64,000 nt of DNA from Fagopyrum homotropicum (GCA_033239125.1 BSWB01000004.1:34593501-34657500), one strand, 5' to 3'. Counted from the stretch's first letter, positions 31,441-43,157 are shown. Notes: a model not told the origin generated them from the letters alone. Numbers and translations are program-made.

Positions 31441-33207
31441 TGTTCGCTCCAAACGGTGTGTGCAAGCTTTAAATTTATAACCCTAGATGTAAGCTTAAAA
31501 CAAGGATGCGAACCCGCAGTGTACGGGTCAATCGTAGTAAAAACAAGGAATTCCAGGGGTCGATCACAGGGACTTAGTGAAACAAAGTTGGAATAGGTAA
31601 GCTTTAGCAATTACTAACCACAAAGAAATTAAAACAATCAAAGATGATAAAAGTCAATAAAGGAAATATGCAATTCCAGGGATTAAAGCATCTAGTTGTG
31701 GTTCCAACTCAAGATCTAAAGATAAGCGGACAAAGCTGAGGTTTTGCTTAGGGAAGGTGTTACTAAAATGGAATAGATCACCGGGTAGGTCTCACTACTC
31801 ACTAATCCCAAACCGTAACTCCTATTACCGGGTAAGTCTCAAGGAATTAAGATAAAGAACTATAACCTCAAACTAACACACCACCTAAGGGAATAGAGTC
31901 AACCTTTACCGGGTAAGTCTTAGGCTAACTCACAAAGACGGGATGAAAGCACACTCAAACCCCAATAAAGGATAAACCTTTATTACCTACACTTATGATC
32001 TTAGGTAAACAAACAAAGGAATTACCGGGTAAGTCTCATCCTAAGCTTGCATTGAACCAGGAAAGGTGTAATAAGGATACGATTTGGCAAACTCTAACAC
32101 TTAACTCTCAGTTTCGGATCAGATAAGTCACCTCGGTCAGCCAAATTCCACCCCGGCCGAGATGTTCATCGACTGAGCGAGATGCTTAGGGTTAAGGTAA
32201 AGACTCGAACTTTCAGGGTCCTACTGTGATTAAGATTATTCTATCATTGTTTTTCCCACAACCTTCAGCCAATCACCCTAGAATCACACAAAGAGATTAG
32301 CCACTCATCATCATGAAAGTATTAATCAAATATATGGGAAGAAAGAGAATAATTGAACAAGAAAACCTTAAGAGAAAGGCTTCAATAACTGAATCAATTA
32401 TAAAACCAACAAGCGTTCCTTGGGTAGAAATCCAACAAGACAATCGACAAAGAAGGGAATCTAAGATGATCTTACAAAAACCCTTCAAAAAGCTATAAAA
32501 GCTATAGACTTTCTTCCTTCAACCTTCAAAAAGGTTCTTCAAATCTCCCAACTGGAGTATGGCTGCAGCGGTGTATAAAACACAATCGGTGGTATAGCAT
32601 GCGATTCGGTGTAAGCGGATGTCGGATTTGTGGGAAATCCGACCCTTTTTATAGGAAAATTACTCTCCAAAGATAAGATATCTTAGAAAGATCTCTTCCC
32701 ATAAAAATAGGTAAAATATATGATCTATCATATCTTCTTCCTTCCAGGAGCCAAGCCCAAAAATATATGATCCTCTTTCCAAAGATAAAAGATCTCAGCC
32801 AAGAATAAAATATTCTCGCCACGTCCCAAGTGTTCGCCTCGGTCGAGTCGACTTCTCTGGATCACCTCGGTCGAGGTGAATCTGTAGTCAACCGAGGTGA
32901 ATCATAACTGAATGTGAAATCTCTCAAATCTGGTCCAAAGTGAATCTTTAATCCATGGCTATGCTTCGTGGATGTTTCCTTATGTTCATGAATGTAGCTT
33001 CAATGACTCCATAGCTCCTTTTGCTCCTTTTTGATGCAAAGCGTGCCATTTTACCTACGATTACAACAAAACTAGGTGTAGATCTCGATTCCCGCAAAGG
33101 TAGATGAATTGGTAATATAATCACACAATATACATACAAACATGCAGATTATTGAAGATAAAACGTCTAAACAAACCCCAAAATATAGACAATAATTCAT
33201 GCTATCA
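31441..33207 (-). repeat. Element B 5' LTR
   Basis: The 1767-bp partner of 21295-23061. TATA box (minus TATAAAAAGG) at 32644-32653. Palindrome triad near 32837-32902. Differs from the 3' LTR at scattered substitutions, with few indels. Confidence 0.95.
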
Positions 33208-33350
33208 GACTTCACAACGATTCAATCAAGGCTCTCTCTTTGATTGAATAGGAATGGATAAAATACGAACTTCATAAGCGAAGCTTTAAGTTCACACATT
33301 ATGTGGAAAATATATCAAATCTAAAACTATCTAACAATCTCCCCCTTTAA
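33208..33350 (-). repeat. Fragment of an older LTR plus polypurine tract, interrupted by element B
   Basis: Minus strand: a purine tract (TTAAAGGGGGAGAT, 33337-33350) is followed by TGTTAGATAG, a PPT/LTR boundary in the style of copia elements. The LTR runs leftwards to 33208, where element B sits, and continues left of 21290. B therefore inserted into this LTR. Family not determined. Confidence 0.6.
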
Positions 33351-33481
33351 GGCAATTTATATGGGAGATATCTATGTAAAATAGGAAAGATATATTTAAA
33401 AGATAATCTATGAAATATATCTTTTTAAGACAATCCCAAAAATAAACTAAACCAAAAATAAACAATTACCTTAAATAATGT

Positions 33482-34016
33482 TTAAGAGCCTTTAAGATAA
33501 TCAGCAAAAATATAAAATATAGTCGCCAAAAAAAATAAGATCATTGGCCGGATCTTCCAGCGAGCGTCAGAGGCCAAATCTCGGGTGGTGATCTCGTTCG
33601 AGATTCCTGGGAGTAGACCGAGATTTCTTCTCTGAGACTCTTTCTTCGTCCTATACTTCTTTGTTGCTTGATGGATCTTCTTGGTCATGGCTTGGCTCAT
33701 CTATTATAGTTAGTAATGTCACTAAAGGCTTCCTGAGAGTTGGTAAGAACTCCTTGAGTGTACATGTTGTAAGTATACTTGTAACTTCATCTTGAATAAC
33801 CTTTGCTGACCTTTTGATTGTTCCTTCCATGATAGGTCCCAGGATAGGATCCGAAGAAGATGTAGTTGGTTTGTTCTTCAATACTTTAGCTTGTGATCTC
33901 GTGATTGGTCCTTGATGACGTGTTGAAGATGGTCCCACATCATGTCGTCTTTGTTTAATATCATTATGATATTGATAATACTCATCTAAAGGTGACATTT
34001 GAAGGTGAAGTTCCAT
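33482..34016 (-). pseudogene. Unidentified retroelement coding remnant
   Basis: A minus-strand frame at 33651-34016 (121 codons) contains GPITRSQAKVLKNK, which recalls the tail found at the end of some plant retroelement polyproteins. It lies just upstream, in sense, of the polypurine tract at 33337-33350, which fits a 3' coding end. No catalytic domain is visible, so assignment to a family is uncertain. Confidence 0.35.
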
Positions 34017-35270
34017 TTACGGTGAAATGGATGATGCATGACATGTGCCAGCCATCATGGGAGGCCAAAGTTGATAGAAAAGTAGTTCCGGCATCTATTT
34101 AGAAAAATGGTTTAATGCTTACACTTACATTGCATTGGAAACCAAAAATGATGTTAGAATGTCGGGAGACAATGCTTAAAATATCAATAAAAAACAATGT
34201 TACATGATATTTAGTTTATCACTTGACGTCGAAGTCTTCCGATTATAGGATTTAAACCTTTGGCTTATATATATATACACACACACACACATATATCGGT
34301 CCAGTAATAGTAAGGTTTTATAATTCTTCAAATTTAATAAAAAAAATTACATTACAAAATTTTTTGACATTTGACGGAAAATATATGATATTTTTCTCCC
34401 AATATAAAGATGTTTGTCAAAATTTTATCACTCACGGTATTGAGTGGTTCAAAATTTGATGGGATTGACAAAGGTGAAAGAGTATTGACTCTAAAATGTA
34501 GTTCTCGGTGATATTAAGAGGTGATAGAATGTTAGTTCTAGACTAAAAATCTTTGTGATATCTAGTAGGATGGCCTAGTTGACTTGATCCATATTGGACC
34601 ACACCATCACAGTGGAAGCTAGATGATCTCATATGTATTATAGATATGACGGTATCGTTTTAATTTGTGCTCAAAAGGAGGAACTAGCCCAAATGCGAGG
34701 GTAAAGTATCTCATACTTGATACTTTTATTTCTCTCTTTCTTTATAGCGAGTTGAATTTTGTAGTAAAAAGCAAGTAATTTTGGCCCAGTAGAAAGATCA
34801 ATACTTATGGAATTTTAAATCCTTCTATTTTAAGGTGAAAACTTAGTTTTTAATTGACAAATAACAAAATTCATCCAAACTAACATTGCTCTTGATTTGT
34901 GAACAGGAAAAGTATCATGATTTGTTGTAGGGGAATGTAAGGAGTGAGCAAGAGTTGGTGGAGATCTCAAAGTCATTGATATATAAATGGTGTTGTTAAC
35001 AACATCACAAACACCAAAATTGGTGGTATTGGTATTGTCAACAACACTAAAATTACAAAATGATGTTTATAGATGATGTCAACAACACTCGAATAACAAA
35101 ATAATGTGTTTTCTAAATTTCTCATTCTTTCAAAACTTATCTATACAGAAATGTTTTTGCATTTGTATATTCATTAAAATTTTGACCGGTTGAGCTTTGA
35201 AAATTTATGTCACATACTAAACCTGGTTTTTATACATGCACGTGTTTGGTATAAAGATTTCCACTCGACT
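34017..35270. other. Degenerate DNA, no gene
   Basis: AT-rich. A TA/CA microsatellite lies at 34265-34297. The segment 35050-35262 is a copy of the local repeat at 15600-17740 (GATGTCAACAACACTCGA, AATAATGTGTTTT, ATACATGCACG). Confidence 0.5.
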
Positions 35271-36601
35271 CTAGATATCGGAGATGTAGTAAAGGCACAT
35301 ACACACATAAGGTAATATAAAAATATAGCATCCTCAAACTCAACCGCTTACTTTTGTTAAGTTATCCATTACTAATTTGACTTCTTTTGTCACATGAGAA
35401 TCTCCCGAAACTCGCCTCCACTTCCGTCTACCAACAGGAATAGATCAGTACTATCCTTTACCCGTGGGCTTGGGTTGCAAGAGCACCTCCTAGTCTCTTG
35501 TAGAACTAGACAAGTGGTCACCACCCGGTTAGCATACACTTAGGCCAATTACGGTGATAAAGGTCATCCTAGACCGGTTGTGTGTTATACAATAATAAAC
35601 AATGCAAACAAGCCAATGCGCTCAAGCCAATACACGAAATGAAGCTAAGTAAGTCCAATCACGAATCAGAACTGAACGGTTTCTAGAAGTCTATAACTTC
35701 TAGTCTCGATGATCTCTAGAAGATCTCCACATGCTAAGGGCTCGACCTTAGTCTTACAGGACACCAAGGGTCAACAACATCAACATAGGCCAAGGAAAGG
35801 AACAAGGAAAGCAAGGAAATAAGCAGCTCACCAAGGACGGGAACTACTGCAGAAGAGGCGGCAAGACAAAGGTGCAGGGGCAGAAGAACAGACAGCCGCA
35901 CGGGCGGGAATGTGCAGCCGCGGGGGCGGTGCACTGACAATAACGACTGTCGGGATCCTCTTTGACATCAACTCACAACAATGGGAAAGGCTTGCTTCTC
36001 TCAGCACACACACACAAGTACAACTCAACCACGGGATCCTGTTAACATCAACATATCAACAACGGGAGGCTAACAAGAATCAAGGTTAAAACTTGATTCT
36101 TGAAGAAGAAGAAAAAGAAGAGAGAAAGGATGAAATGAAACAAAAGGAGAACGGCATGCAGCAACAAATAAACGTGAGGAAGAAACAAAGGAAGATGAAC
36201 TTACACGTTCAACAAGATCGCAAGAAGCAAAGGCGCACAACGGCTGCAACTCTCGAGGGTGACGAAACGTATGCAATAGGCGGGAAAACGAGAAGAAGGC
36301 GGGATTTTATAGAGAATGGTGAAAAGATAGAAGGAATAACATTTTAGGGTTTAGATGATCCAGGAAAGTCATCTAGAGATAAGAAAATCAAATCTTCTAA
36401 GATAGGAAACAAAATATTTACGAAAAAGGGAAATAAGATCTTCGCGATCTGAGGCAAAACTGCAGGGGCGGTTTGCCTTGCCGTGACCGCGGCTAACCGT
36501 ATGGGCGGCTCACTGTCACCGCGGGACGGTGACATACACCATTGGTGATGGAGCGGCCACTGTCACCGTGGGGCGGTGATAGCCAAAAACCAAATGTTAC
36601 A
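35271..36601 (-). repeat. Chromovirus LTR, truncated
   Basis: It ends TGTTACA at 36601, next to a minus-strand polypurine tract (36602-36620, GGGGGATC). It aligns with the solo LTR at 17839-19495 but lacks that LTR's first 330 bp, so it is truncated at the left. GC-rich palindromes include CCGCGGGGGCGG (35918-35929), CCGCACGGGCGG (35896-35907) and CTGCAGGGGCGG (36460-36471). Confidence 0.85.
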
Positions 36602-36850
36602 TCAGATCCCCCTAAAAAGGAGTTTCATCCCGAAACTGGCAACAACTCACAAGATCACACGACAACAATACAAAAAAGTTGAACTCAACTCATATATTAC
36701 CACTCGAGGCACAAAACTCAAAACGTCACAAAAGCATGCACAACACAACAACGAAAACCGAAGCTTAAAAACTCTAAGCTAAAGGTACAACCACATTGCA
36801 TAGAACTCCGGATAGTTCCTCAAGATAATACTCTGTATCTCTCAAGTTGC
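36602..36850. other. Chromovirus 3' untranslated region
   Basis: Between the polypurine tract (adjoining 36601) and the end of the minus-strand integrase. No further feature seen. Confidence 0.6.
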
Positions 36851-37565
36851 CTAATTAGCTCCTCGCATCGACCACTGAATCTTCATCATCGGTATGTCAT
36901 TCGATTGCAAGAATCTCGTAGTACGCTCTAGGACCACTACCGGATGCTGGACGAACGTGTGGTATGGCTCGACCATTAGATCCTCATGATTGACGATGTG
37001 CCTCGGGTGTAGTACATACTTCCGTAACTGAGACACATGGAAGATGGGGTGAACACCCTCTAACCTTGGTGGCAAAGCAAGTCTGTATGCTGCCTCTCCA
37101 ACTCGCTCTAGAATCTCAAAAGGTCCGACATATTTGGGACTCAGCTTCTCCTTGACGCCGAAGCGTCTGAGGCCTCGTGTCAGGGATACTCTGAACCAAA
37201 CCCGAGTCCAACTCTGAACTCTAGAGGTTTATGCTTCTTATCTGCGTAGGACTTCTGTCGACTCTGTGGTGCGAGCATCCGCTCTCGGATCACTGCTACT
37301 CGAGCCATATCGTCTTGTATTTGCTTCGGTGCTACTCCGCTAGCACTGCTCGGCTCCCAACACAACGGGGTACAACATCTCTATCCGTATAAATCCTCGT
37401 AAGGATCCATCCAGATCGACGCGTGCCAACTATTATTGTACGAAAACTCCACTAAGGGAAGGTGATCTAGCCATACTAGTCCCCAGTCCAACACGCAGGC
37501 TCTCAACATGTCCTCCAGAGTTTGGATGGTCCGCTACGACTGACCATCATTCTGAGGATGAAAAG
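36851..37565 (-). pseudogene. pol: Chromovirus integrase C-terminus and truncated chromodomain
   Basis: The minus strand from 37565 encodes the end of the integrase core (FHPQNDGQS, TLEDMLRACVLDWG, DHLPLVEFSYNNSWHASI) with stops. The C-terminal region follows (RQKSYADKKHKPLEF) and then the conserved PPRLEGVHPIFHVSQLRKYV with a chromodomain-like tail (LERTTRFLQSNDIPMMKIQWSMRG). The product stops at Asn, before the usual EATWE part of the chromodomain. This pattern is typical of Tekay/Del chromoviruses. The upstream part is removed because element E begins at 37566; several stops make the remnant inactive. Confidence 0.85.
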
Positions 37566-39126
37566 TGATAGCATGTATTATAGTCTATATTTCGGGAATG
37601 GCTTGGATGTTTTATCTTCATAAATCTTTAGGTATGGATGTATATTCTTGATCATTATGTTGTTTTGTTTACCTTTGCAAGAATCGAGGACTACACCTAG
37701 TTTTGTTGTAATTGTAGGGAAAATAACATATTTTGGAGCAATATGGAGCTAAGGGATCTAAGGAGTCATTGGAGCTACATTATGAAACATTGAGAGGCTA
37801 CAAGAAAAGCTTAGGAACCATGGAAGTTGGACAGAAGTTTAATTTTGGAGCAAATTGGAGAGATTTGCACGTAGTTGAGGATCACCTCGGATGGCTACAG
37901 TACCATCTCGACCGAGGTGACTCCGTTTGGCTGGATCGAGGCGGATGGCCCATAACCCATAAGATCTTTTATTCATTGCTGAAGATCTTTTATTTTTGAC
38001 AAGTGATTTTCTTATATATTGGGATGGATTTTCTGATGGAAGCATGTCCAGTTGGTTGATTAGTTTTGAAGATTGAAGATATTTCAACGAAGGAAGGAAG
38101 TTGGCTTTGAATATAAAGTTGAAGGATTTTGAAAGAAGTTGTAAGGTTTTCTTAGATTGTTTGATTGTTGTCTTTTGGTTTGTGATTGAGGAACACAGTT
38201 TGTTGTTTGTTTGATTGTTTGATTGAGTGATTATTGAGACCTTTGTGTTAAGGTTTTCTTGTTTGGATATTGATTCCCTTTTCATATATTTGATTATTGG
38301 CTAAGTTCTTTGTGCAATTCTAGGGTAAGTGGCTGAAAGTTGTGGGAAAGACGATGAAAGAACGAGCCTTTACCCCAGTGGACTCTGAAAGCTCGAGCCA
38401 TACCTTAACCGAACCTCACCTCGGTCCGTTCGTAGAACATCTCGACCGAGATGGAACATGAACTAAGCGAGGCGATCCCTTTTCAGATCCATATCTGAGT
38501 TGAGGTTTCAGTTTGCCAAATCCTATCCTTGTTGCACCTTTCCTGGTCCATACGCAAGCCTAGGATATGACTTACCCGGTGATTCCTTTGCTTGTATACC
38601 CAAGATCGTGAGTGTTAGGTAATAAAGGTTTATCCTTAGGGTTTGAGTGTGCCCTCATCCCACCTTTGAGAGTTAGCCTGAAACTTACCCGGTAAAGGTT
38701 AGTTCTATCCCCTTAGGTGTTGTGTTGGTTTGAGATTATAGTTCCTTTCCTTAGTTCCTTGAGACTTAACTGGTGATCTATTCCCACCTTGGAAATACCT
38801 TCCCTTTGCAAACCTTAGCTTTCTCCACGTTATCCTTTGAGATCTCGAGTCGGAACCACAACTGGATGCTTTGACATCTAGAATTTGTCTTTTCTTTATC
38901 TGATTATTACATCAACTTTGATACCTTTGCTTTGTTGCGTGTTTTTGATTGACAACCTGAAATGCCGTGCTTTGTTTCACCATAGTCCCTATGTTCGACC
39001 CTGGAGTATTTGTTGTTATTACAATTGTTCCGTACACCGCGGTTCACATATTGTTTCCGGCTTATATTTTAGGTTATAAATTTAAAGCTATATCGTTCGC
39101 CATACACGCGCGTCTGAGAGCGAACA
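37566..39126 (+). repeat. Element E 5' LTR
   Basis: TGATAGCATG to GCGAACA, homologous to the B LTRs. Palindrome triads near 37880-37945 and 38405-38475. CTTACCCGGTGA-type motifs near 38570, 38685 and 38762. Confidence 0.88.
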
Positions 39127-39132
39127 AGTATT

Positions 39133-39150
39133 TGGCGCCGTTGCCGGCGA
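39133..39150 (+). promoter_or_regulatory. Element E primer-binding site, tRNA-Asp
   Basis: TGGCGCCGTTGCCGGCGA, one mismatch to the complement of the tRNA-Asp 3' end, 6 nt after the LTR. Confidence 0.9.
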
Positions 39151-39255
39151 TTTGGTCAAGACCAAGTCCGGTTTTGGTTGACCTTTTAGGGCTGTTTCCC
39201 CTGTTGTTATTGATTACTTTACTTAAGTGATTTTGCAGGATCTTTTTTTAGGTTT

Positions 39256-40446
39256 ATGCGAAGAATTCGTGCTGGGAAGGAAATCGTTCCCTACGATCCC
39301 GAACCAGAAAAGACATACAAAAGGAGATTGAAAGAAGCTAAGATGGCCGATTAAGATAATCGAGATCTTGAAGCCGAATTGAAGGATGCATTGGAACAAC
39401 TTCGGATCAGTAAAGAAGAATTGCAGAGAGAGAAAGAAGAGACTCGTGCAAGAACATAAGAGATTCAAGCTAATATGGGCGCACTACGAGCCCATATCTT
39501 ACCTCGACCGAACCCAGTTGCTCGACCGAGGCAAGATCCAGCCCTAGTTGCACCGGCTGAGATACACCCACCACCTCCGTTTCCGGCTATGGTTGACCGA
39601 GGTAACTTTTTCACTGGAGCTCCGCAAACCCTAGGTCAGCGGATAGACCTGAATCAGCAAGTGCGGCGTCCAGGAGTTAATCTAGGAGATTCAGCTGAGC
39701 ATGACTATGAGCTTCGACCTCAAGTCCTCACAATGATTCGACAATGTCAATTTGGAGGTATGGAAAGAGAATCAACACATCAACACATTCAAAACTATGA
39801 GATTCTTATGGAGACTTTGAGACCATCAAGAGTGGAGAACAAAAACTACAAGCTAAGGCCTTTCTACTTCTCTTTGAAAGACAAGGAACTAGCTTGGTAT
39901 CAATCTCTTCCAGTTGGAAGAGTTAACACATGGGAAGAGATGACTACAGAGTTTCTTACTATGTTCTTTCCCCGTCAATAACCACTGAATTGAGGGGTAA
40001 GATCAATGGTTTTGTTATGAAGGATAAAGAAAGTCTGTTCAATTCATGGGAGAGGTTCAAGGACCTTTTATTGGATTGCCCTCACCATGGGATTCCAAAG
40101 ATTGAGTTACTAGAGATTTACTTCAAGGGGTTGGATGAGAAAACTCAATTCAAACGCCAATCACTTTCTGCTTGAGCTTTTATAGATACATCGGTTGATG
40201 AAGCTTGAGAGTTTATTGAGAAGCAAGCTTTACACATGGAGAAATACTCCCATCGAAGAGTTAAAGATGGAGCGAGGCGAGTTAGCTTTCCTGATACTAG
40301 TCTTACAAATTCAAGTGCTGCTCAACTCACTACGCTAAACAATGAAGTCAAGGCTTTCAAGGAGCTTTTGTTAGCTCAAACTTAAAAGGAGCAAGATGCT
40401 GTATACGTGGGGAGAGGAAACTATCAAGGACCAAGGAACAACAATT

Positions 40447-40479
<33 letters not shown>

Positions 40480-40648
40480 GGAATTTCAACAATAATTGGA
40501 GATCAAATCAACAAAATCCTAGTAACCCTTATTCTCATGCTGAAAGTGCTCTTAACCCCTCTTCTTCTTCTTCTTCTTCTTCTTCTTCTTCTTCTTCTTC
40601 TTCTTCTTCTTCTTCTTCTACTCCATTGAGGAGCCAGGAGCCGTCATG
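39256..40648 (+). pseudogene. gag: Element E Gag
   Basis: Start MRRIRAGKEIVPYDPEPEK at 39256, matching the Gag starts of C and D. TAA at 39352 and 39457 interrupt the N-terminal coiled coil. The core (GVNLGDSAEHDYELRPQVL to TEFLTMFFP) runs to 39981, where a small deletion shifts the frame. It continues as TTELRGKINGFVMKD and LLLDCPHHGIPKIELLEIYFKGLDE with further stops. Asn-rich (from an AAC microsatellite, about 40437-40482) and Ser-rich tracts follow, the latter encoded by the (TCT)n microsatellite near 40560-40618. Clearly non-functional. Confidence 0.8.
40437..40620. repeat. Microsatellites (AAC)n and (TCT)n in the E gag
   Basis: An AAC/ACA-type run at 40437-40482 and a TCT-type run at 40560-40618 of about 19 units. 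Both lie in the Asn- and Ser-rich Gag segment; element B has shorter, less regular tracts in the same place. Confidence 0.9.
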
Positions 40649-41943
40649 AAGCTCATCCCAACAGCTCAAGGAAAAGCGGACTCTGTGGTGGAAGCTATAT
40701 TGATAAAGCTCAATGATATAGAAAATTCTATAAACTCGTTTTCGAAGGTACAAAAAGCCTTAGAACAACAAGTTTTCAACAAGGCTAATGAAGCACCAAG
40801 AGATCCTGGTAAACTTCCAGGAAGGACAGAGAACAACCCAAAAGGGAAGGTCATGGCAATCACCACACGCAGTGGATTGAAGACTACAGATCTAGTACCT
40901 CGGTCGGACCACGATGAGACGAGGAACACCTCGGTCGAGGTGCCAACCAAGATGGAGCCCTAGAAAGCGAAAGAAAAGGCTGATGTTTGTGTTCCACCAC
41001 TTGCTTACAAACCTCCAATCCCGTTCCCTCAGTCTAGGGCGTGGGCACATCTAGATAAGTACTTTGATAAGTTTTTTGACCTTATGAATAAGCTACATAT
41101 TAACATCCCTTTCATTGATGCTATCCTAGAAATGCCCGCCTATGAGAAGTTTCTGAAAGAGATCTTGTCAAGGAAGAGAAAGCTGGAAGAATTTGGAGAA
41201 GTAAGGATGACCTCTAGATCTTCGGAACTCATTCAAATCATGAAGGAGAAAATGCCGCTTAAGTTGAGAGATCCCGGTTCATTTTGCATTCCCATCCAAG
41301 TTGGGTATGTGACTTATGATGCCCTTTGTGATCTAGGAGCTAGTGTGAGCATCATCCCTCTAGCACTTTGTGAGAAGATCGACCTTGGAGATCCCAAGCC
41401 TGTGAAGATGACGTTATACATGGCGGATCATTCCATTACCCGTCCCGTTGGAATCTTGGAGGACGTTCCCGTCAAGCTAGGTAATTTCTACAAAGCTATA
41501 TACTTTGTTGTGTTGGACATTCCATCATATTATCCCATTCCTATCATTCTCGGAAGACCATTTCTCACAACATCGGGTTGCAACGTTGATTGTAAGAACA
41601 CCAAGTTGTCATTCAACATTGGCGGTGATCATGTGGAGTTTGCACTTTTGGCTACAATGAAAGGAGAGCCTTGTAAATATGACATCTTCAACATCTATGA
41701 TGAAGAAGATTCTCGAGAATTGGTCAGCTCTATCCTTGTTAAATATCCTCTTTAAAAAGTTTTGAGTTTTAGTATGATGAAGGAAGGTGTAAATGTTTTT
41801 TGTGATGCAGATGTACGAAGCTTGGAAGCATTGGAAGTAGATCCAGGAGCTGGATTCGACAAGCTCATTCAGAAGACAAAAAATACATTAGGTTTCGGTC
41901 CCAGTACCAGTGCCTCGACCAAAATGGGTTCCGAGCAAGCGAG
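40646..41943 (+). pseudogene. Element E Gag C-terminus and protease
   Basis: A frame from 40646 carries the helical segment (NDIENSINSFSKVQKALEQQ), APRDPGKLPGRTENNPKGK and ITTRSGL, with a TAG at 40961-40963. It then reads YKPPIPFPQSRAWAHLDKYF and, in 41084-41755, the protease with catalytic CDLGASVSIIP, YMADHSITRPVGILED and IPIILGRPFLTTS. A stop at 41753-41755 is followed in frame by the start of the spacer (VLSFSMMKEGV). The CCTCGGTCGAGG palindrome at 40929-40940 lies inside this coding stretch. Confidence 0.8.
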
Positions 41944-42230
41944 GTGACCTTCTCTGGAGAACACCTTGGTCCACCATCTCGGTCCACGACCGAGACAAAC
42001 TCCAAAGCCAGCGAGATAGAGTCAACTGAGGACCACCTCGATCTAGTACCTCGGCCTAACCCTAGATGCCTCGAGAAGGACGATTCATTCTCCGATGACC
42101 ATTCGCAGTTGGTGGAGCATTGCCTTCGCCAAGTTTTTGATGGTAAGGAGCCTTGGTATGCTGATATTGTTAACTATCTTGTTTGTTAGGATGTACCTCC
42201 AGGATTGACATACGCTCAAAGGAAGAAATT
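41944..42230 (+). pseudogene. Element E protease-RT spacer fused to RNase H-integrase linker
   Basis: The product starts with spacer residues rich in palindrome half-sites (41960-42065). At about 42070 it becomes KDDSFSDDHSQLVEHCLRQVFDGKEPWYADIVNYLVC, the linker that in D follows RNase H (DDSFRDEQLQMVEECFFQVSRGSEPWYADIVNYLVC). Everything between, RT and RNase H, is missing. A TAG follows LVC, and element C interrupts after RKKF at 42230. Confidence 0.8.
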
Positions 42231-42557
42231 TGATAACACGATTTATGACGTTAGTTTAGGCACTCATTTAGATAGTTTTTCTGCTCATTCATGCATGGTT
42301 TGCACTAGTTCGTGACGATTTGCACTTAATTCATGTATGTTGTCGAGATAGACGTCTACACAGACTTTGGCATGTTTTGTAGGTATTTTGGGAACTTTTA
42401 GAGCTTAATTGATACATTCGAGGATCGTTCCTCATGATGACACACTTCCGGACTCATTGGGAAGCAAGTTAGGATCAAAGGAGAACACATAGGACCATGT
42501 TGGTGCATGCCTTGCACCAACTCATGGCTCAACGATTAAAAGAGGGCTGAAACACCG

Positions 42558-42612
42558 GAACCACGGTCCCTGGCACTTTTACGGCCGTGGAATGGACCGT
42601 GATTCCCTCTGG
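42558..42612. repeat. CCACGGCCGTGG triad 1, element C LTR
   Basis: Left half-site CCACGGTCC, central TTACGGCCGTGGAA (core ACGGCCGT 42581-42588), right half-site GGACCGTGATT. Offset 350 bp from the LTR start, upstream of the TATA-like box. Confidence 0.85.
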
Positions 42613-42669
42613 ACAGCTGGGACAACTGTCCCACGATCTCCATAACCGACTCTTGCAAATGGTGAAGGC

Positions 42670-42675
42670 TATAAG
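42670..42675 (+). promoter_or_regulatory. TATA-like box, element C LTR
   Basis: CTATAAGTA, homologous in position to AATATAAGT in the D LTR (48503-48508), 80-100 bp downstream of triad 1. Confidence 0.45.
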
Positions 42676-43157
42676 TACTCTTGCAGGCTGATTCTAAAAG
42701 GGGACCTCTCCACACACACCCTCACACACATTCTCTCATTTGGATTAGACATACTCTTGGAGGAAAAAAAACACTCACATTTGGAGAAGAAGAAGAAGCA
42801 CACTAGTTTCATAGTTTTCATAGTTTTTTGAGTGGTTTTGAGTGAGTTTTGTTAAAGACATTTGCTAGGGTTGTAAGAAACGATTCGAACCTTCTTTTGA
42901 AGGGTTGTAAGTCCTTCTTGAACTTTGATTTAGCTTGGTTTTCTTATCCTACTAGTTTCATTTCTCTTTCATTTCATACTCTTGGTAATGGAAGCAATGA
43001 ATGTATGCTTGTTGAGTTTGATTGTTATGATGTTTGTTGTTGGCTAAATAGATGCGATTCTAGGGTAAGGGAATGATGGTTATGGCTTAGACTATGATAT
43101 AATAGACTTAAATATATCTTTGGATGATCTACTTGTTCATACTTGAGTGCTGTTAGA

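Larger units (their letters stand above)
21295..33207 (-). mobile_element. Element B: Athila-type retrotransposon lacking integrase
   Basis: Complete minus-strand insertion: 1767-bp LTRs at both ends and a perfect target duplication GACTT (21290-21294, 33208-33212). Order in transcription sense: 5' LTR, tRNA-Asp PBS, gag, protease, RT, RNase H, AGGCAA hairpin, 3' ORF, internal PPT-like cassette, terminal PPT, 3' LTR. Integrase is absent: RNase H and the first residues of the linker are followed directly by the hairpin segment. The LTRs differ at about 2 percent by eye. Its family palindrome is CCTCGGTCGAGG. Confidence 0.93.
37566..42230 (+). mobile_element. Element E: Athila-type retrotransposon lacking RT-RNase H, interrupted by C
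   Basis: Left LTR (1561 bp), tRNA-Asp PBS, gag and protease are present. The protease-RT spacer then joins directly to the RNase H-integrase linker, so RT and RNase H are deleted. Element C interrupts it at 42231, in the linker after RKKF, with AAATT as the last five bases before C. The remainder of E would lie beyond C, outside the window. LTR start TGATAGCATG and the CCTCGGTCGAGG palindromes place it with element B. Confidence 0.88.
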
